DNA from: an uncultured Steroidobacter sp.
GTDB lineage: Bacteria; Pseudomonadota; Gammaproteobacteria; Steroidobacterales; Steroidobacteraceae
DNA length: 64,000 nt
Assembly (NCBI RefSeq): GCF_937958065.1
Contig: NZ_CALFXI010000100.1
Span: 124,001 to 188,000 of the forward strand
Direction: 5' to 3'
In this document: piece after piece, positions 54,240 to 62,899 of the stretch
Position numbering within the stretch: the stretch's first letter is position 1
Layout of the letters: each line of letters opens with the position of its first letter
The notes under the pieces: model-generated
The model's input: only the letters and a program-made list of their open reading frames with translations
What the model was told of the DNA's origin: nothing
Databases searched by the model: none
Position numbers and translations under genes: made by a program

Positions 54240-54950
54240 ATGAGCAACCCTGTCCTGCTGAACAATGTCGATCACAAAGACCTGCGTGTGATCACGACCC
54301 GCAGCGCCGAGTTTGGCGACAACGTCATGCTCGCGGCGACGTTCCCGGCGGAGTTCCGCAACCTGCAGGCGCACTATCCCATCGTGTTCCGCAAGAATGC
54401 GCAGGGACAATTCGAACCCGTTGCGCTGCTGGGCTTCAAAGACGGTCAGAACCTGTTTCTCACCGCTCGCGGCTGGAATGCGACGTACATTCCGATGACC
54501 ATCGAGCGCCTGCCGTTCCTGATCGGCTTCTCGCAGGATCGCCAGCCCATGGTGCATATCGACCTGGAGCATCCGCGCGTCAGCCGCACGCAGGGCGAGC
54601 CGATCTTTCGCGAGTTCGGCGGCAACAGCGAATTCCTCGAACGGATGAGCTCGCTGCTGCTCGCCATCCACCAGGGCCTGGCCGCCAGCGAGCACTTCAT
54701 CGGCGCGTTGCTGCAGTACGAACTGCTGGAGTCGTTCGTGCTGGATGTCCAGCTGAACGATGGCTCGCAGCATCGCCTCGCCGGCTTCTACACGATCAAG
54801 GAAGAGCGCCTGGCCGATCTGAACGGCGCGGTGCTGGAACGCTTGAATCGTGCTGGTCATCTGCAGGCCATCTACATGGCGATCGCATCGCTATCCAACT
54901 TCCGTGCGCTGATCGAGCGTGTGAACGAGCTCAATGCTGGCGACCGCTAA
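54240..54950 (+). CDS. SapC family protein
   Basis: A 236-residue protein of the SapC family. The recognisable parts are the N-terminal FPAEFRNLQAHYPIVFRK, then LLGFKDGQNLF and WNATYIPMTIERLPF, and a later DLEHPRV segment. It has no signal peptide. SapC was named for S-layer-associated loci, but no biochemical activity is known to me. Homologues are commonly found in gene clusters with TIGR01782 TonB receptors, tryptophan halogenases and cupin-like proteins, exactly as here. It starts 6 bp after the halogenase and overlaps the next gene by 17 bp. Confidence 0.9.
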   Translation: MSNPVLLNNVDHKDLRVITTRSAEFGDNVMLAATFPAEFRNLQAHYPIVFRKNAQGQFEPVALLGFKDGQNLFLTARGWNATYIPMTIERLPFLIGFSQDRQPMVHIDLEHPRVSRTQGEPIFREFGGNSEFLERMSSLLLAIHQGLAASEHFIGALLQYELLESFVLDVQLNDGSQHRLAGFYTIKEERLADLNGAVLERLNRAGHLQAIYMAIASLSNFRALIERVNELNAGDR

Positions 54951-55947
54951 GAAAATTCCGGAGCTCACGGGCATCGATCCGCGCGCGCTGCCGGACGACG
55001 TGCTGTTGTCGACGCAGCCGGTCGTGCTCAAAGGTCTGGTGGAGGATTGGCCGCTGGTGCGTGCGGGGCTGGAATCGAATCAATCCGCGATCGCTTACAT
55101 CCGCAAGTTCTATCGTGACGCGACGGTCGGCGCCCTGCTCGGCGCACCGGACATCCAGGGCCGGTTCTTCTATAACGAAGACCTCAGTGGCTTCAACTTC
55201 AAAGCAGTCAAACTGAAGCTGGATGTGATGCTCGATGAAGTCGAGCGCCACAAACATGCGCCGCAGCCGCCCGCCATCTACGTCGGCTCGACGACCGTCG
55301 ACACGTGCCTGCCCGGCTTGCGCAATGAGAACGACCTCGGATTCGGCGATCGCCGGCCGCTGGTCAGCATCTGGCTGGGCAATCGCACGCGCATCGCCGC
55401 TCACCACGATCTGCCTGACAACATCGCGTGCGTCGCCGTCGGTCATCGACGCTTCACGCTGTTCCCGCCAGAACAGCTGGAGAATCTGTATATCGGGCCA
55501 TTGGATTTCACGCCCGCCGGCCAGGCCATCAGTCTGGTCGACTTCGCGAATCCCGACCTACAGCGCTTTCCGAAGTTCGCGGTGGCTGCACAGCACGCGC
55601 AGGTCGCCGAGCTGAGTCCGGGCGACGCGATCTTCATTCCCAGCATGTGGTGGCATCACATCGAAGCCCTCGATTCGCTCAACGTGCTGGTGAACTACTG
55701 GTGGCGTCAGTCGCCCGCGTTCATGGACTCGCCCATCGGCGCACTGATGTACGCGATCATGACCGTGCGCGATCTGCCGAAAGAACAGCGCGACGCCTGG
55801 TTCAACCTGTTTCGTCATTATGTGTTCGAGGCGGATCCGCAGACCGCCGCTCACATTCCAGCAGCCGCTCGCGGCGCGTTGTCGCCCATGGACGCCGATC
55901 TCGCCCGCGACATCCGCGCACGGCTGCTACAAAGATTGAATCGTTAG
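54934..55947 (+). CDS. Cupin-like/JmjC-type protein
   Basis: A 337-residue protein of the cupin_8/JmjC group, related to factor-inhibiting-HIF-type Fe(II)/2-oxoglutarate hydroxylases. The N-terminal VVLKGLVEDWPLVRA is typical. The metal triad is visible as HHD (His157-Asp159) and a distal histidine in MWWHHIEAL (His241 or 242), with HRRFTLFPPEQLENLYIGP between them. It overlaps SapC by 17 bp and ends 9 bp before the second halogenase, so all are cotranscribed. Hydroxylation of a protein side chain is a reasonable hypothesis, not shown. Confidence 0.88.
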   Translation: MLATAKKIPELTGIDPRALPDDVLLSTQPVVLKGLVEDWPLVRAGLESNQSAIAYIRKFYRDATVGALLGAPDIQGRFFYNEDLSGFNFKAVKLKLDVMLDEVERHKHAPQPPAIYVGSTTVDTCLPGLRNENDLGFGDRRPLVSIWLGNRTRIAAHHDLPDNIACVAVGHRRFTLFPPEQLENLYIGPLDFTPAGQAISLVDFANPDLQRFPKFAVAAQHAQVAELSPGDAIFIPSMWWHHIEALDSLNVLVNYWWRQSPAFMDSPIGALMYAIMTVRDLPKEQRDAWFNLFRHYVFEADPQTAAHIPAAARGALSPMDADLARDIRARLLQRLNR

Positions 55948-55956
55948 GGGAGTCGC

Positions 55957-57450
55957 ATGACCAGCAAACGCATCCAGAAGATCGTCATCGCCGGCGGCGG
56001 CACGGCAGGCTGGATGGTGGCCGCCGGCCTGTCGCGAACGCTGGGCAAGGCCCTCGACATCAAGCTGGTCGAGTCGGACGAGATCGGCACGGTCGGCGTC
56101 GGCGAAGCCACCATTCCGACCCTGGTGACCTTTCATCGCCTGCTGGACATCAACGAGCAGGAGTTCATGGCCGCGACGCAAGGCACGTTCAAGCTGGGCA
56201 TCGGCTTCGAGAACTGGCGTGACGTGAACCAGCACTACATTCACTCGTTTGGCACGACCGGCAAAGATCACTGGACGGCCGGCTTCCAGCACTTCTGGCT
56301 GAAGGGCCGGCAACGCAATCTCGCGAGCGACTACGGCGATTACTGCGTCGAGCTCAAGGCCGCGCTGGAGAACAAGTTCGCTCATCTGCCCCGCGGCGGC
56401 ATGAACTACGCGTTCCATATCGATGCGGGGCTGTATGCGAGATTCCTTCGCAGGTTCAGCGAAGGCTATGGCGTGAAACGCATCGAGGGCAAGATCACCA
56501 ACGTCCTCACGCACGACCAGACGGGCTTCATCAAGGCGATTCGCCTGGACTCGGGCGCGGAGATCGAAGGCGATCTGTTCATCGACTGCACCGGCTTCCG
56601 CGCGCTGCTGATCGGCCAGACGCTGCACGAGCCGTACGAAGACTGGTCGAACTGGCTGCCGTGCGACAGCGCCGTCGCCGTACAAACGGAATCGGTCGGC
56701 GAAGCAGTTCCCTACACGCGATCCATTGCACGTGAAGCCGGATGGCAGTGGCGCATTCCGCTGCAGCATCGAGTGGGCAATGGCATGGTCTACTGCAGCC
56801 GTTATCTCAGCGACGAACAGGCGAAACAATCGCTGCTCGCCAATATCGAAGGCAAGGTGCGCACCGAACCTCGGCTCATCAAGTTCAAGCCGGGCCAGCG
56901 TCGACAGACCTGGGTGAAGAACTGCGTGGCCGTCGGGCTCGCGAGCGGCTTCATCGAGCCGTTGGAGTCGACCAGCATTCATTTGATCGGCCGCAGCATC
57001 ATCCGGCTGCTGCAGATGTTTCCCAACGAGACGATCAACCCGAGCGACCTCGAGGAATTCAATCGCCAGACGGTGGCCGAACTGGAGCACATCCGCGACT
57101 TCATCGTCCTGCATTACCACGTGACCAATCGTCGGGACACGCCGTTCTGGAATGCCTGCCGCAGCATGGAGATCCCGGCTTCGCTGCAGCATCGTATCGA
57201 GCTGTTCCGCGAGACCGGCCGGGTGTTCCGCGCTCAGAATGAGCTGTTCGCCGAAAACTCCTGGATCCAGGTGATGCTCGGCCAGGGCATCGTGCCCAAG
57301 CAATATCATCAGGTGGCGGATTTGATGGGCGACGCGGAGCTGTCGCGATTCCTGGATCAGATCAAATCACACGTGGACCACACAGTGTTGCAGCTGCCGA
57401 AACATCAGGCGTATGTCGAGCAGTACTGCAAGGCGACGGTCAGCCCTTGA
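55957..57450 (+). CDS. Flavin-dependent tryptophan-type halogenase
   Basis: A 497-residue flavin-dependent halogenase. GGGTAGWM lies at the N-terminus, the catalytic lysine is in TFKLGI (Lys79), WQWRIP (WxWxIP) is at 263-268 and EPLES (Glu334/Glu337) is intact. It closely resembles the halogenase at 34576-36102 and differs clearly from the WxWxIG protein in the same operon. It is the last gene of the receptor-halogenase-SapC-cupin operon, and overlaps the convergent acetyltransferase gene by 11 bp. A flavin reductase must be supplied from elsewhere. Confidence 0.93.
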   Translation: MTSKRIQKIVIAGGGTAGWMVAAGLSRTLGKALDIKLVESDEIGTVGVGEATIPTLVTFHRLLDINEQEFMAATQGTFKLGIGFENWRDVNQHYIHSFGTTGKDHWTAGFQHFWLKGRQRNLASDYGDYCVELKAALENKFAHLPRGGMNYAFHIDAGLYARFLRRFSEGYGVKRIEGKITNVLTHDQTGFIKAIRLDSGAEIEGDLFIDCTGFRALLIGQTLHEPYEDWSNWLPCDSAVAVQTESVGEAVPYTRSIAREAGWQWRIPLQHRVGNGMVYCSRYLSDEQAKQSLLANIEGKVRTEPRLIKFKPGQRRQTWVKNCVAVGLASGFIEPLESTSIHLIGRSIIRLLQMFPNETINPSDLEEFNRQTVAELEHIRDFIVLHYHVTNRRDTPFWNACRSMEIPASLQHRIELFRETGRVFRAQNELFAENSWIQVMLGQGIVPKQYHQVADLMGDAELSRFLDQIKSHVDHTVLQLPKHQAYVEQYCKATVSP

Positions 57451-58477
57451 GCCCGAGCATCGCCTGAATCATCTTCTTGCCGTGCCAGGCGACGCGCGCG
57501 CGGCGGCTCATTTTGTTCAGGCTGAAATAGATGCGCTGCTGGCCGCCGAATGCGCGGAAGAAGCGTTCGATGCTCTCGACCATGGAACCGGTCATATCGA
57601 ACTCCACGCTGCGCGTCTTCGATCGCACGATGGCTTCCCACACGAGCAGGCTGTGCGCGCCGCTGGTGCGAAGCTCCGGATCGGCGCCACCCGCCAGGTA
57701 ATAAGTGACCTTGTCGTCCCAGACGAGATAGAGCGCGGCATGCAGCGCACCGCTCTCGTCGCGCGCCACTAGAATCTCGCGCCGGCCCCGTTGCGCACAG
57801 GCCGCGTCGAGACGACGCATCGGAGCTGAATCGAATGGATTCGGATTGCCCTGGCGCGCATACGACTTGCCGATGAGCCTGATGCACGCTTCGATATCCG
57901 TCGTCGCCTCGATGACAAGCTGCTTGCGTGCCTTACGACTCTCGCGACGAATGTTTTCTCGCAGCGCGCCCCACAGCTCTTCCTCGCTCTGAGCGAGATC
58001 GATCACGTACGTGTAACGCGCCATCTCCTCGAAGCCATTCCAGACGAACGGCAGCATGTTGGTGATGCCGCTGTGACAATTGATCTGCAGGATGTCGTAT
58101 TCCGGCAGCTGATCGAGCAGCGCGACCGTGAGATCTTTTTCGAGCTCGTAGCGGCGTGAGCTCTTGGTGGCGTCACCCAGATCCAGCCACGGGCCCAGCC
58201 GGTGCGTCAGCGGCGGCAACGTGATCACGTGAAACAAGCCGCGCTTTTCTTCGTAGATCGGCCAGCGTGCCCGCAGCACACCGCCCGAAGACACAGTGAG
58301 CTCCCGCCAGCCCCCCGGCGCCACCGCATCGAGCCACCACGGCTCCTGGAAAATACAATAACTCGCCCGCCGCTCCGTTGCGGCCGGCGTGGGTTCCGAC
58401 TGAGAAACTGGCATTACCGCTGATGTAATCGAGTGCTCGACGCGAAGATTCGGGTTGCTTGCAATCGCCATGGCCAT
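57440..58477 (-). CDS. FemAB/GNAT-like acetyltransferase (acetyltransferase_6)
   Basis: A ~345-residue protein with two-lobed GNAT/FemAB-like features. LFHVITLPPLTHRLGPWLD lies in the first half and LRENIRRESRKARKQL in the middle. Later come LVWDDKVTYYLAGGAD, SLLVWEAIVRS and FDMTGSMVESIERFFRAFGG, typical of the acetyltransferase_6 family (FemAB/CelD-related). Such enzymes act on cell-wall or polysaccharide precursors or other small molecules. The start is uncertain: ATG 58477 is used here, TTG 58543 and ATG 58414 are also possible, and none has a strong ribosome-binding site. Confidence 0.72.
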   Translation of the reverse strand: MAMAIASNPNLRVEHSITSAVMPVSQSEPTPAATERRASYCIFQEPWWLDAVAPGGWRELTVSSGGVLRARWPIYEEKRGLFHVITLPPLTHRLGPWLDLGDATKSSRRYELEKDLTVALLDQLPEYDILQINCHSGITNMLPFVWNGFEEMARYTYVIDLAQSEEELWGALRENIRRESRKARKQLVIEATTDIEACIRLIGKSYARQGNPNPFDSAPMRRLDAACAQRGRREILVARDESGALHAALYLVWDDKVTYYLAGGADPELRTSGAHSLLVWEAIVRSKTRSVEFDMTGSMVESIERFFRAFGGQQRIYFSLNKMSRRARVAWHGKKMIQAMLGLKG

Positions 58478-58672
58478 GGTTCTCGCATTCGCGCCACGGG
58501 CGATTCTGGAGGCTCGACGACTACTCTGGCGATAGTAATGCAATCCGGGGCGACTTATTCACATAAGCCGTCAACGAATTGTCATCTGCCCGGCTAACGC
58601 CTACAAGCATTGCGGGCCTGCGGCGCAACGGGCGCCACATTCGCGCACCAGCGGGCACTGGATGAGCTCGCA

Positions 58673-59167
58673 CTAGCGCGACGGCACGCGCACCTTGCTC
58701 GAGCTCTTGACCTCCTCCATCACGAAATACGTGTGCGTCTGCTGCACGCCTTTGATGCATGCAATGTGAGAGCTGAGCACGCTCCGATATTCCTTCATGT
58801 CGCGCACGCGGATCTTCAACAGATAGTCGAAACCACCGGCCACCATGTGCGCCTCCTGCACGAATTCGAGCACTTCCACGGCCGTTCGGAAGCGATCGAA
58901 TACTTCCGGCGTGGTGCGATCGAGCGCCACCTGCACGTACGCGAGCAGGTTCTGCCCGAGATGCGCGGGCGACAGATCGGCGCGATAGCCGGTGATATAG
59001 CCGTGCTTCTCCAGCCGACGCACCCGCTCGACACAGGGCGTCACGCTGATGTGCAGCTCCCGGGCGAGCTGTGCCATGGACACCCGCCCGTCCTCCTGCA
59101 GCCGGGCAAGGATGCGCTGGTCGATCTTGTCCAGAACCATCCCTGCACTCGTGCCAGTTGATTTCAC
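58673..59167 (-). CDS. Lrp/AsnC family regulator, likely PutR
   Basis: A 164-residue Lrp-family regulator: winged helix (KIDQRILARLQEDGRVSMAQLARELHISVTPCVERVRRLEKHG) near residues 13-57, split here as IDQRILARLQEDGR and VTPCVERVRRLE, and a C-terminal RAM domain (about 75-160). The start may be GTG 59167 or ATG 59140. It is divergent from putA across a 113-bp AT-richer spacer, the arrangement of PutR/BkdR-type proline-responsive activators. It is therefore probably the proline-sensing activator of putA. Confidence 0.87.
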   Translation of the reverse strand: MKSTGTSAGMVLDKIDQRILARLQEDGRVSMAQLARELHISVTPCVERVRRLEKHGYITGYRADLSPAHLGQNLLAYVQVALDRTTPEVFDRFRTAVEVLEFVQEAHMVAGGFDYLLKIRVRDMKEYRSVLSSHIACIKGVQQTHTYFVMEEVKSSSKVRVPSR

Positions 59168-59280
59168 GGATTACACCCCATTTTTAGGTCGTTTCGACGG
59201 CTCTGACCGCAATACGCTAGTGCTTTCACCCTGGTTACTACAAGTCCCGCCCACCGTCCGATTCGGCTCTTCTGCACCTC

Positions 59281-62200
59281 ATGGTCGCTCAATCCTCCGC
59301 CGTTCCCGTCGCTCCCTCGCTCGAGCAGCTGCGTCAGCAGATCCGCAACGCCACGCTCCAGGACGAGGCCAGCTGCGTCAAAGCTCTGCTGAAAAGCTCA
59401 AGCCTCTCGGCCGATGCGCGGGCTCGCGCGAAGCAGCGGGCGGCGCAATTGGTCAGCGGCGCCCGGGCCCGCTCCCGTGAACGGCCGCTGCTCGACTCGT
59501 TCCTGCAGCAGTTCGCGCTGTCCAACGAGGAAGGCGTTGCGCTGATGTGCCTGGCGGAGGGCTTGCTCCGCATCCCCGATGACGAGACCGCCGACCGCCT
59601 GATCGCGGACAAAATCGCGTCCGGAAACTGGGCGGCCCACGCCGGCGCCTCGCATTCGACTTGGGTGAACGCATCCACGTGGGGCTTGATGCTGACCGGC
59701 CGGTTGGTCGAGGCACCGAAGCAGGCGAAGGACGAAACGGCTTCGTGGCTGCAAGGGTTGTCGCGCCGAATCAGTGCGCCGGTGCTGCGCGCCGCGTTCC
59801 GGCAGGCCATGCGGATCATCGGCGGCGAATTCGTCGTCGGCCGGACCATTGAAGAGGCGCTGGAGCGTTCGGCCAAGACGCCGGAGCTGTCGCTGTGCTC
59901 GTTCGACATGTTGGGTGAAGGCGCGCGCACGTGGGCCGACGCCGAGCGCTATCGCAAATCGTACGAGCAGGCGCTCGACGCGATCGGTTCGCAGCGTAAA
60001 GGTACACCGATCGACGAGCGCTCCAATCTGTCCGTGAAGCTATCGGCGCTCGAGCCCAAGTACGACCTGCTGCACGAAGGCCTGGTCATGCAGCGCCTGG
60101 CACCCATCGTCATGGATCTGGCCCGTCGTGCGGCCGCGTCCGACGTTGGTTTCACCATCGATGCCGAAGAAGCCGATCGCCTCGACCTGTCCTTGAGCGT
60201 GTTCGAAGCGCTGGCGCGCGACCGCCAGACGCAATCGTGGCAAGGCCTCGGTATCGTCATTCAGGCTTACGGCAAGCGCGCGCCGTACGTGATCGAGTGG
60301 GTCGCTGCGCTCGCGCGCGAGACCGGTCGTCGTATCTGCGTGCGCTTGGTGAAAGGTGCTTACTGGGACGCGGAGATCAAGCGCGCTCAGGAACGCGGCC
60401 TCAGCTCCTATCCAGTGTTCACACGCAAGGTGTCCACTGATGTTTCCTATCTCGCCTGCACCGAGCGCCTGTTCAACCATCGGGACGTGATCTATCCGAT
60501 GTTCGCGACTCACAACGCGCACACCATCGCCGCCGTCCTGGAGCTGCGACCGCCGGGGGCAAAGTTCGAGTTCCAGCGTCTGCACGGCATGGGCGCGCTG
60601 TTGCACGCCGAAGCCAAGCGCCAGATCGAAGGTTTCCCACGCGTTCGCGCCTACGCGCCCGTCGGACAGCACGAAGAACTGTTGTCGTACCTGGTGCGCC
60701 GCTTGCTGGAGAACGGCGCGAACAGCTCGTTCGTCAACCGGTTCATGAATGAAAGCGTTCCCGTCGAAAACGTAGTGGAGGATCCGATTGCAGTCCTGCA
60801 AGCGGCAGACAGCATGACCAACCCGCACATTCCTTTGCCGAACGACCTGTACGGCGCCTCCCGCGAAAATTCCGCCGGCGTGGACTGGGGCAATCCTCAA
60901 GAGCTGGCCCAGCAGATCGCGTCGCTGCAAAAATCCGGCGAGCTGCCGCATGCGGTGCCGTCGACGCTGGCCGGAAAGATCGAATCGACGCCTCATGAAG
61001 TGCGCAACCCGGCGAATCTCGCCGAGCTGGTCGGTTATGTGAGCGTCGCAACCCAGGCAGACATCGCACTCGCTTTCGACAAAGCCGCTCGAGCACGACA
61101 CGCGTGGGATGAGGCTGGCGCGACGCATCGCGCTGTTTGTTTGGTTGCCGCGGCGGATAAGTTGCGCGCGCACCGTGCCGAGCTGGTGAGACTGCTCGTC
61201 AAGGAAGCCGGCAAAACGCTGCCCGACGCGATTGCCGAAGTCCGCGAGGCCGAGGATTTCTGTCGATACTACGCGGCCCAGGCTCGCGAGCACTTTGCGG
61301 AGCCGATGGCACTTCCGGGGCCGACCGGTGAAGACAACAAACTCAGCCTGCGCGGTCGCGGTGTGTTTGCATGTATCAGCCCGTGGAATTTTCCGCTCGC
61401 CATCTTCCTCGGCCAGGTGACCGCTGCCCTGGTTGCTGGTAACAGCGTCGTTGCGAAACCGGCGGAATCGACGCCGCTGATCGCTGCATTGGCCGTGCGA
61501 CTGCTGCACGAGGCCGGCGTGCCGCACGACGTGCTGCATTTCGTTCCGGCGGCCGGCAAGGCCTTCGGCGAAGCTGCATTCAAGCATCCGGCGCTGGGTG
61601 GGGTGTGCTTCACCGGCTCGACCTCGACCGCTCAGTTCATCAATCGCGCGCTCGCCGCGCGCGACGGAGCGATCGTGCCGTTGATCGCCGAGACGGGGGG
61701 CATCAACGCAATGATCGTCGACTCCTCTGCCCTGCTCGAACAGGTGGCCGACGATGTGCTCACTTCGGCATTCACGTCCGCCGGCCAGCGCTGCTCGGCG
61801 TTGCGCCTGTTGTTCGTGCAGGAAGAAGTCGCGGACCGGCTCATCGAGCTGATTGCCGGTGGCATGAACGAGCTGCACATCGGCGATCCGTCGCAGCCGT
61901 CCACCGACGTCGGCCCGGTCATCAACTGGAGCGCCGCGTCGAAACTCGAGGACTACAGCAAAAAGCTAACGCAGAAAGGCGTGACACTGCTCAAGCAGTG
62001 CGATCTGAACCAGGTGCGCACCGAGGGCAGCTACGTCGCGCCACGCATGTTCGAGCTCGAGGACGCTCGTGAGCTGACCAGCGAAGAGTTCGGCCCGATC
62101 CTGCACGTCGTTCGCTACCAGCGCGACAAACTGAAAACTGAGGTGCTCGCGGCGATTCGCGAAGCCGGCTACGGCCTGACGCTCGGCGTCCACACTCGCA

Positions 62201-62436
62201 TCGAAAGCGTATGGCAGGAAATCGTCGCGGAGGCCGCGGTCGGTAACATTTACATCAACCGCAACATGATCGGCGCGGTCGTCGGTGTGCAACCGTTCGG
62301 CGGCGAAGGCTTGTCAGGCACCGGCCCGAAGGCCGGCGGCCCGCACTACCTGTTCCGTTTCGCAACCGAGCGCACGCTCACCGTGAACACGGTCGCCACC
62401 GGCGGCAACGCTCGCCTGCTGTCACTCGGTTCCTGA
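59281..62436 (+). CDS. putA: Bifunctional proline dehydrogenase / L-glutamate gamma-semialdehyde dehydrogenase
   Basis: A 1051-residue PutA that oxidises proline to glutamate in two steps. An N-terminal arm (about 1-130) precedes the proline dehydrogenase barrel (about 130-480, FAD-binding) and the aldehyde dehydrogenase domain (about 540-1020) with AETGG (Glu804) and the catalytic cysteine in GQRCSA (Cys838). There is no N-terminal ribbon-helix-helix DNA-binding domain and no C-terminal extra domain. It is thus the non-regulatory type, which fits a separate Lrp regulator next door. No PutP proline transporter is adjacent. A good terminator follows. Confidence 0.95.
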   Translation: MVAQSSAVPVAPSLEQLRQQIRNATLQDEASCVKALLKSSSLSADARARAKQRAAQLVSGARARSRERPLLDSFLQQFALSNEEGVALMCLAEGLLRIPDDETADRLIADKIASGNWAAHAGASHSTWVNASTWGLMLTGRLVEAPKQAKDETASWLQGLSRRISAPVLRAAFRQAMRIIGGEFVVGRTIEEALERSAKTPELSLCSFDMLGEGARTWADAERYRKSYEQALDAIGSQRKGTPIDERSNLSVKLSALEPKYDLLHEGLVMQRLAPIVMDLARRAAASDVGFTIDAEEADRLDLSLSVFEALARDRQTQSWQGLGIVIQAYGKRAPYVIEWVAALARETGRRICVRLVKGAYWDAEIKRAQERGLSSYPVFTRKVSTDVSYLACTERLFNHRDVIYPMFATHNAHTIAAVLELRPPGAKFEFQRLHGMGALLHAEAKRQIEGFPRVRAYAPVGQHEELLSYLVRRLLENGANSSFVNRFMNESVPVENVVEDPIAVLQAADSMTNPHIPLPNDLYGASRENSAGVDWGNPQELAQQIASLQKSGELPHAVPSTLAGKIESTPHEVRNPANLAELVGYVSVATQADIALAFDKAARARHAWDEAGATHRAVCLVAAADKLRAHRAELVRLLVKEAGKTLPDAIAEVREAEDFCRYYAAQAREHFAEPMALPGPTGEDNKLSLRGRGVFACISPWNFPLAIFLGQVTAALVAGNSVVAKPAESTPLIAALAVRLLHEAGVPHDVLHFVPAAGKAFGEAAFKHPALGGVCFTGSTSTAQFINRALAARDGAIVPLIAETGGINAMIVDSSALLEQVADDVLTSAFTSAGQRCSALRLLFVQEEVADRLIELIAGGMNELHIGDPSQPSTDVGPVINWSAASKLEDYSKKLTQKGVTLLKQCDLNQVRTEGSYVAPRMFELEDARELTSEEFGPILHVVRYQRDKLKTEVLAAIREAGYGLTLGVHTRIESVWQEIVAEAAVGNIYINRNMIGAVVGVQPFGGEGLSGTGPKAGGPHYLFRFATERTLTVNTVATGGNARLLSLGS

Positions 62437-62466
62437 ACCCCCTCGGCGACTCACGTCGCCGCTTTC

Positions 62467-62494
62467 GGGCGGCAGCTCACCCGAGCTGCCGCCC
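62467..62494 (+). terminator. Hairpin terminator after putA
   Basis: A twelve-base-pair perfect stem GGGCGGCAGCTC / GAGCTGCCGCCC with loop ACCC is followed by ATATATTTC. It lies 30 bp after the putA stop. The 3' end of the convergent small lipoprotein gene overlaps the stem, so the two transcripts share it. Confidence 0.75.
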
Positions 62495-62695
62495 ATATAT
62501 TTCACGGATCTGTCGCTGCGTCTGCTCATGCGTCTGGCACCGGCAGCGCGCCTCACCAGCGCCGACGGTCGTGCAGATCTGCACGTTGCATGGCGGCGCC
62601 GGGCGAACCCGCTGAATGAAATGGGCCGGCGTGCACCCTGCCAGGCCCACACCCAGTAAAACTGACGTTACATAGCAGTGCTTCTTGAAAATCAC
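62477..62695 (-). CDS. Small cysteine-rich lipoprotein
   Basis: A 72-residue protein with a signal ending in GVGLAGC (lipobox; lipidated Cys near residue 21) and then a short mature part of about 52 residues with four more cysteines in PPCNVQIC and ARCRC. GTG 62695 is preceded by GGAGG with a short spacer, which supports this start over the GTG two codons earlier. Its size and cysteine spacing could suit metal or disulfide binding in the periplasm. I do not recognise a family. Its stop lies within the putA terminator stem. Confidence 0.62.
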   Translation of the reverse strand: MIFKKHCYVTSVLLGVGLAGCTPAHFIQRVRPAPPCNVQICTTVGAGEARCRCQTHEQTQRQIREIYGRQLG

Positions 62696-62899
62696 GCTCA
62701 CCTCCTCGATCGGGTGAGCCCCGGATAATCAGGCGGCCGTGCCTCGCCCAGCGAAATGTGACGACGCGACGCCTTTCGGGACGGGCGTCCGAGCGCCGTG
62801 ACCAGTCCATTCGTCATTCGTCGCGCTGGCGTGTCGGTTCATCGCAGGAAACCTGCCCGTCGCTGTCGCGTTGCTCGATAGATCCTCAGGAGGACTGCC
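62696..62899. other. Divergent promoter region of lipoprotein and BON genes
   Basis: 204 bp without a gene. It holds the ribosome-binding sites GGAGG for the lipoprotein (minus) and AGGAGG for the BON protein (plus). No clear promoter boxes or palindromes stand out. Confidence 0.5.

Noticed and set aside
55927..57309. 460-codon open frame on the minus strand
   Set aside because: It is antisense to the third halogenase.
60040..61878. 612-codon open frame on the minus strand
   Set aside because: It is antisense to putA, with no conserved motifs.
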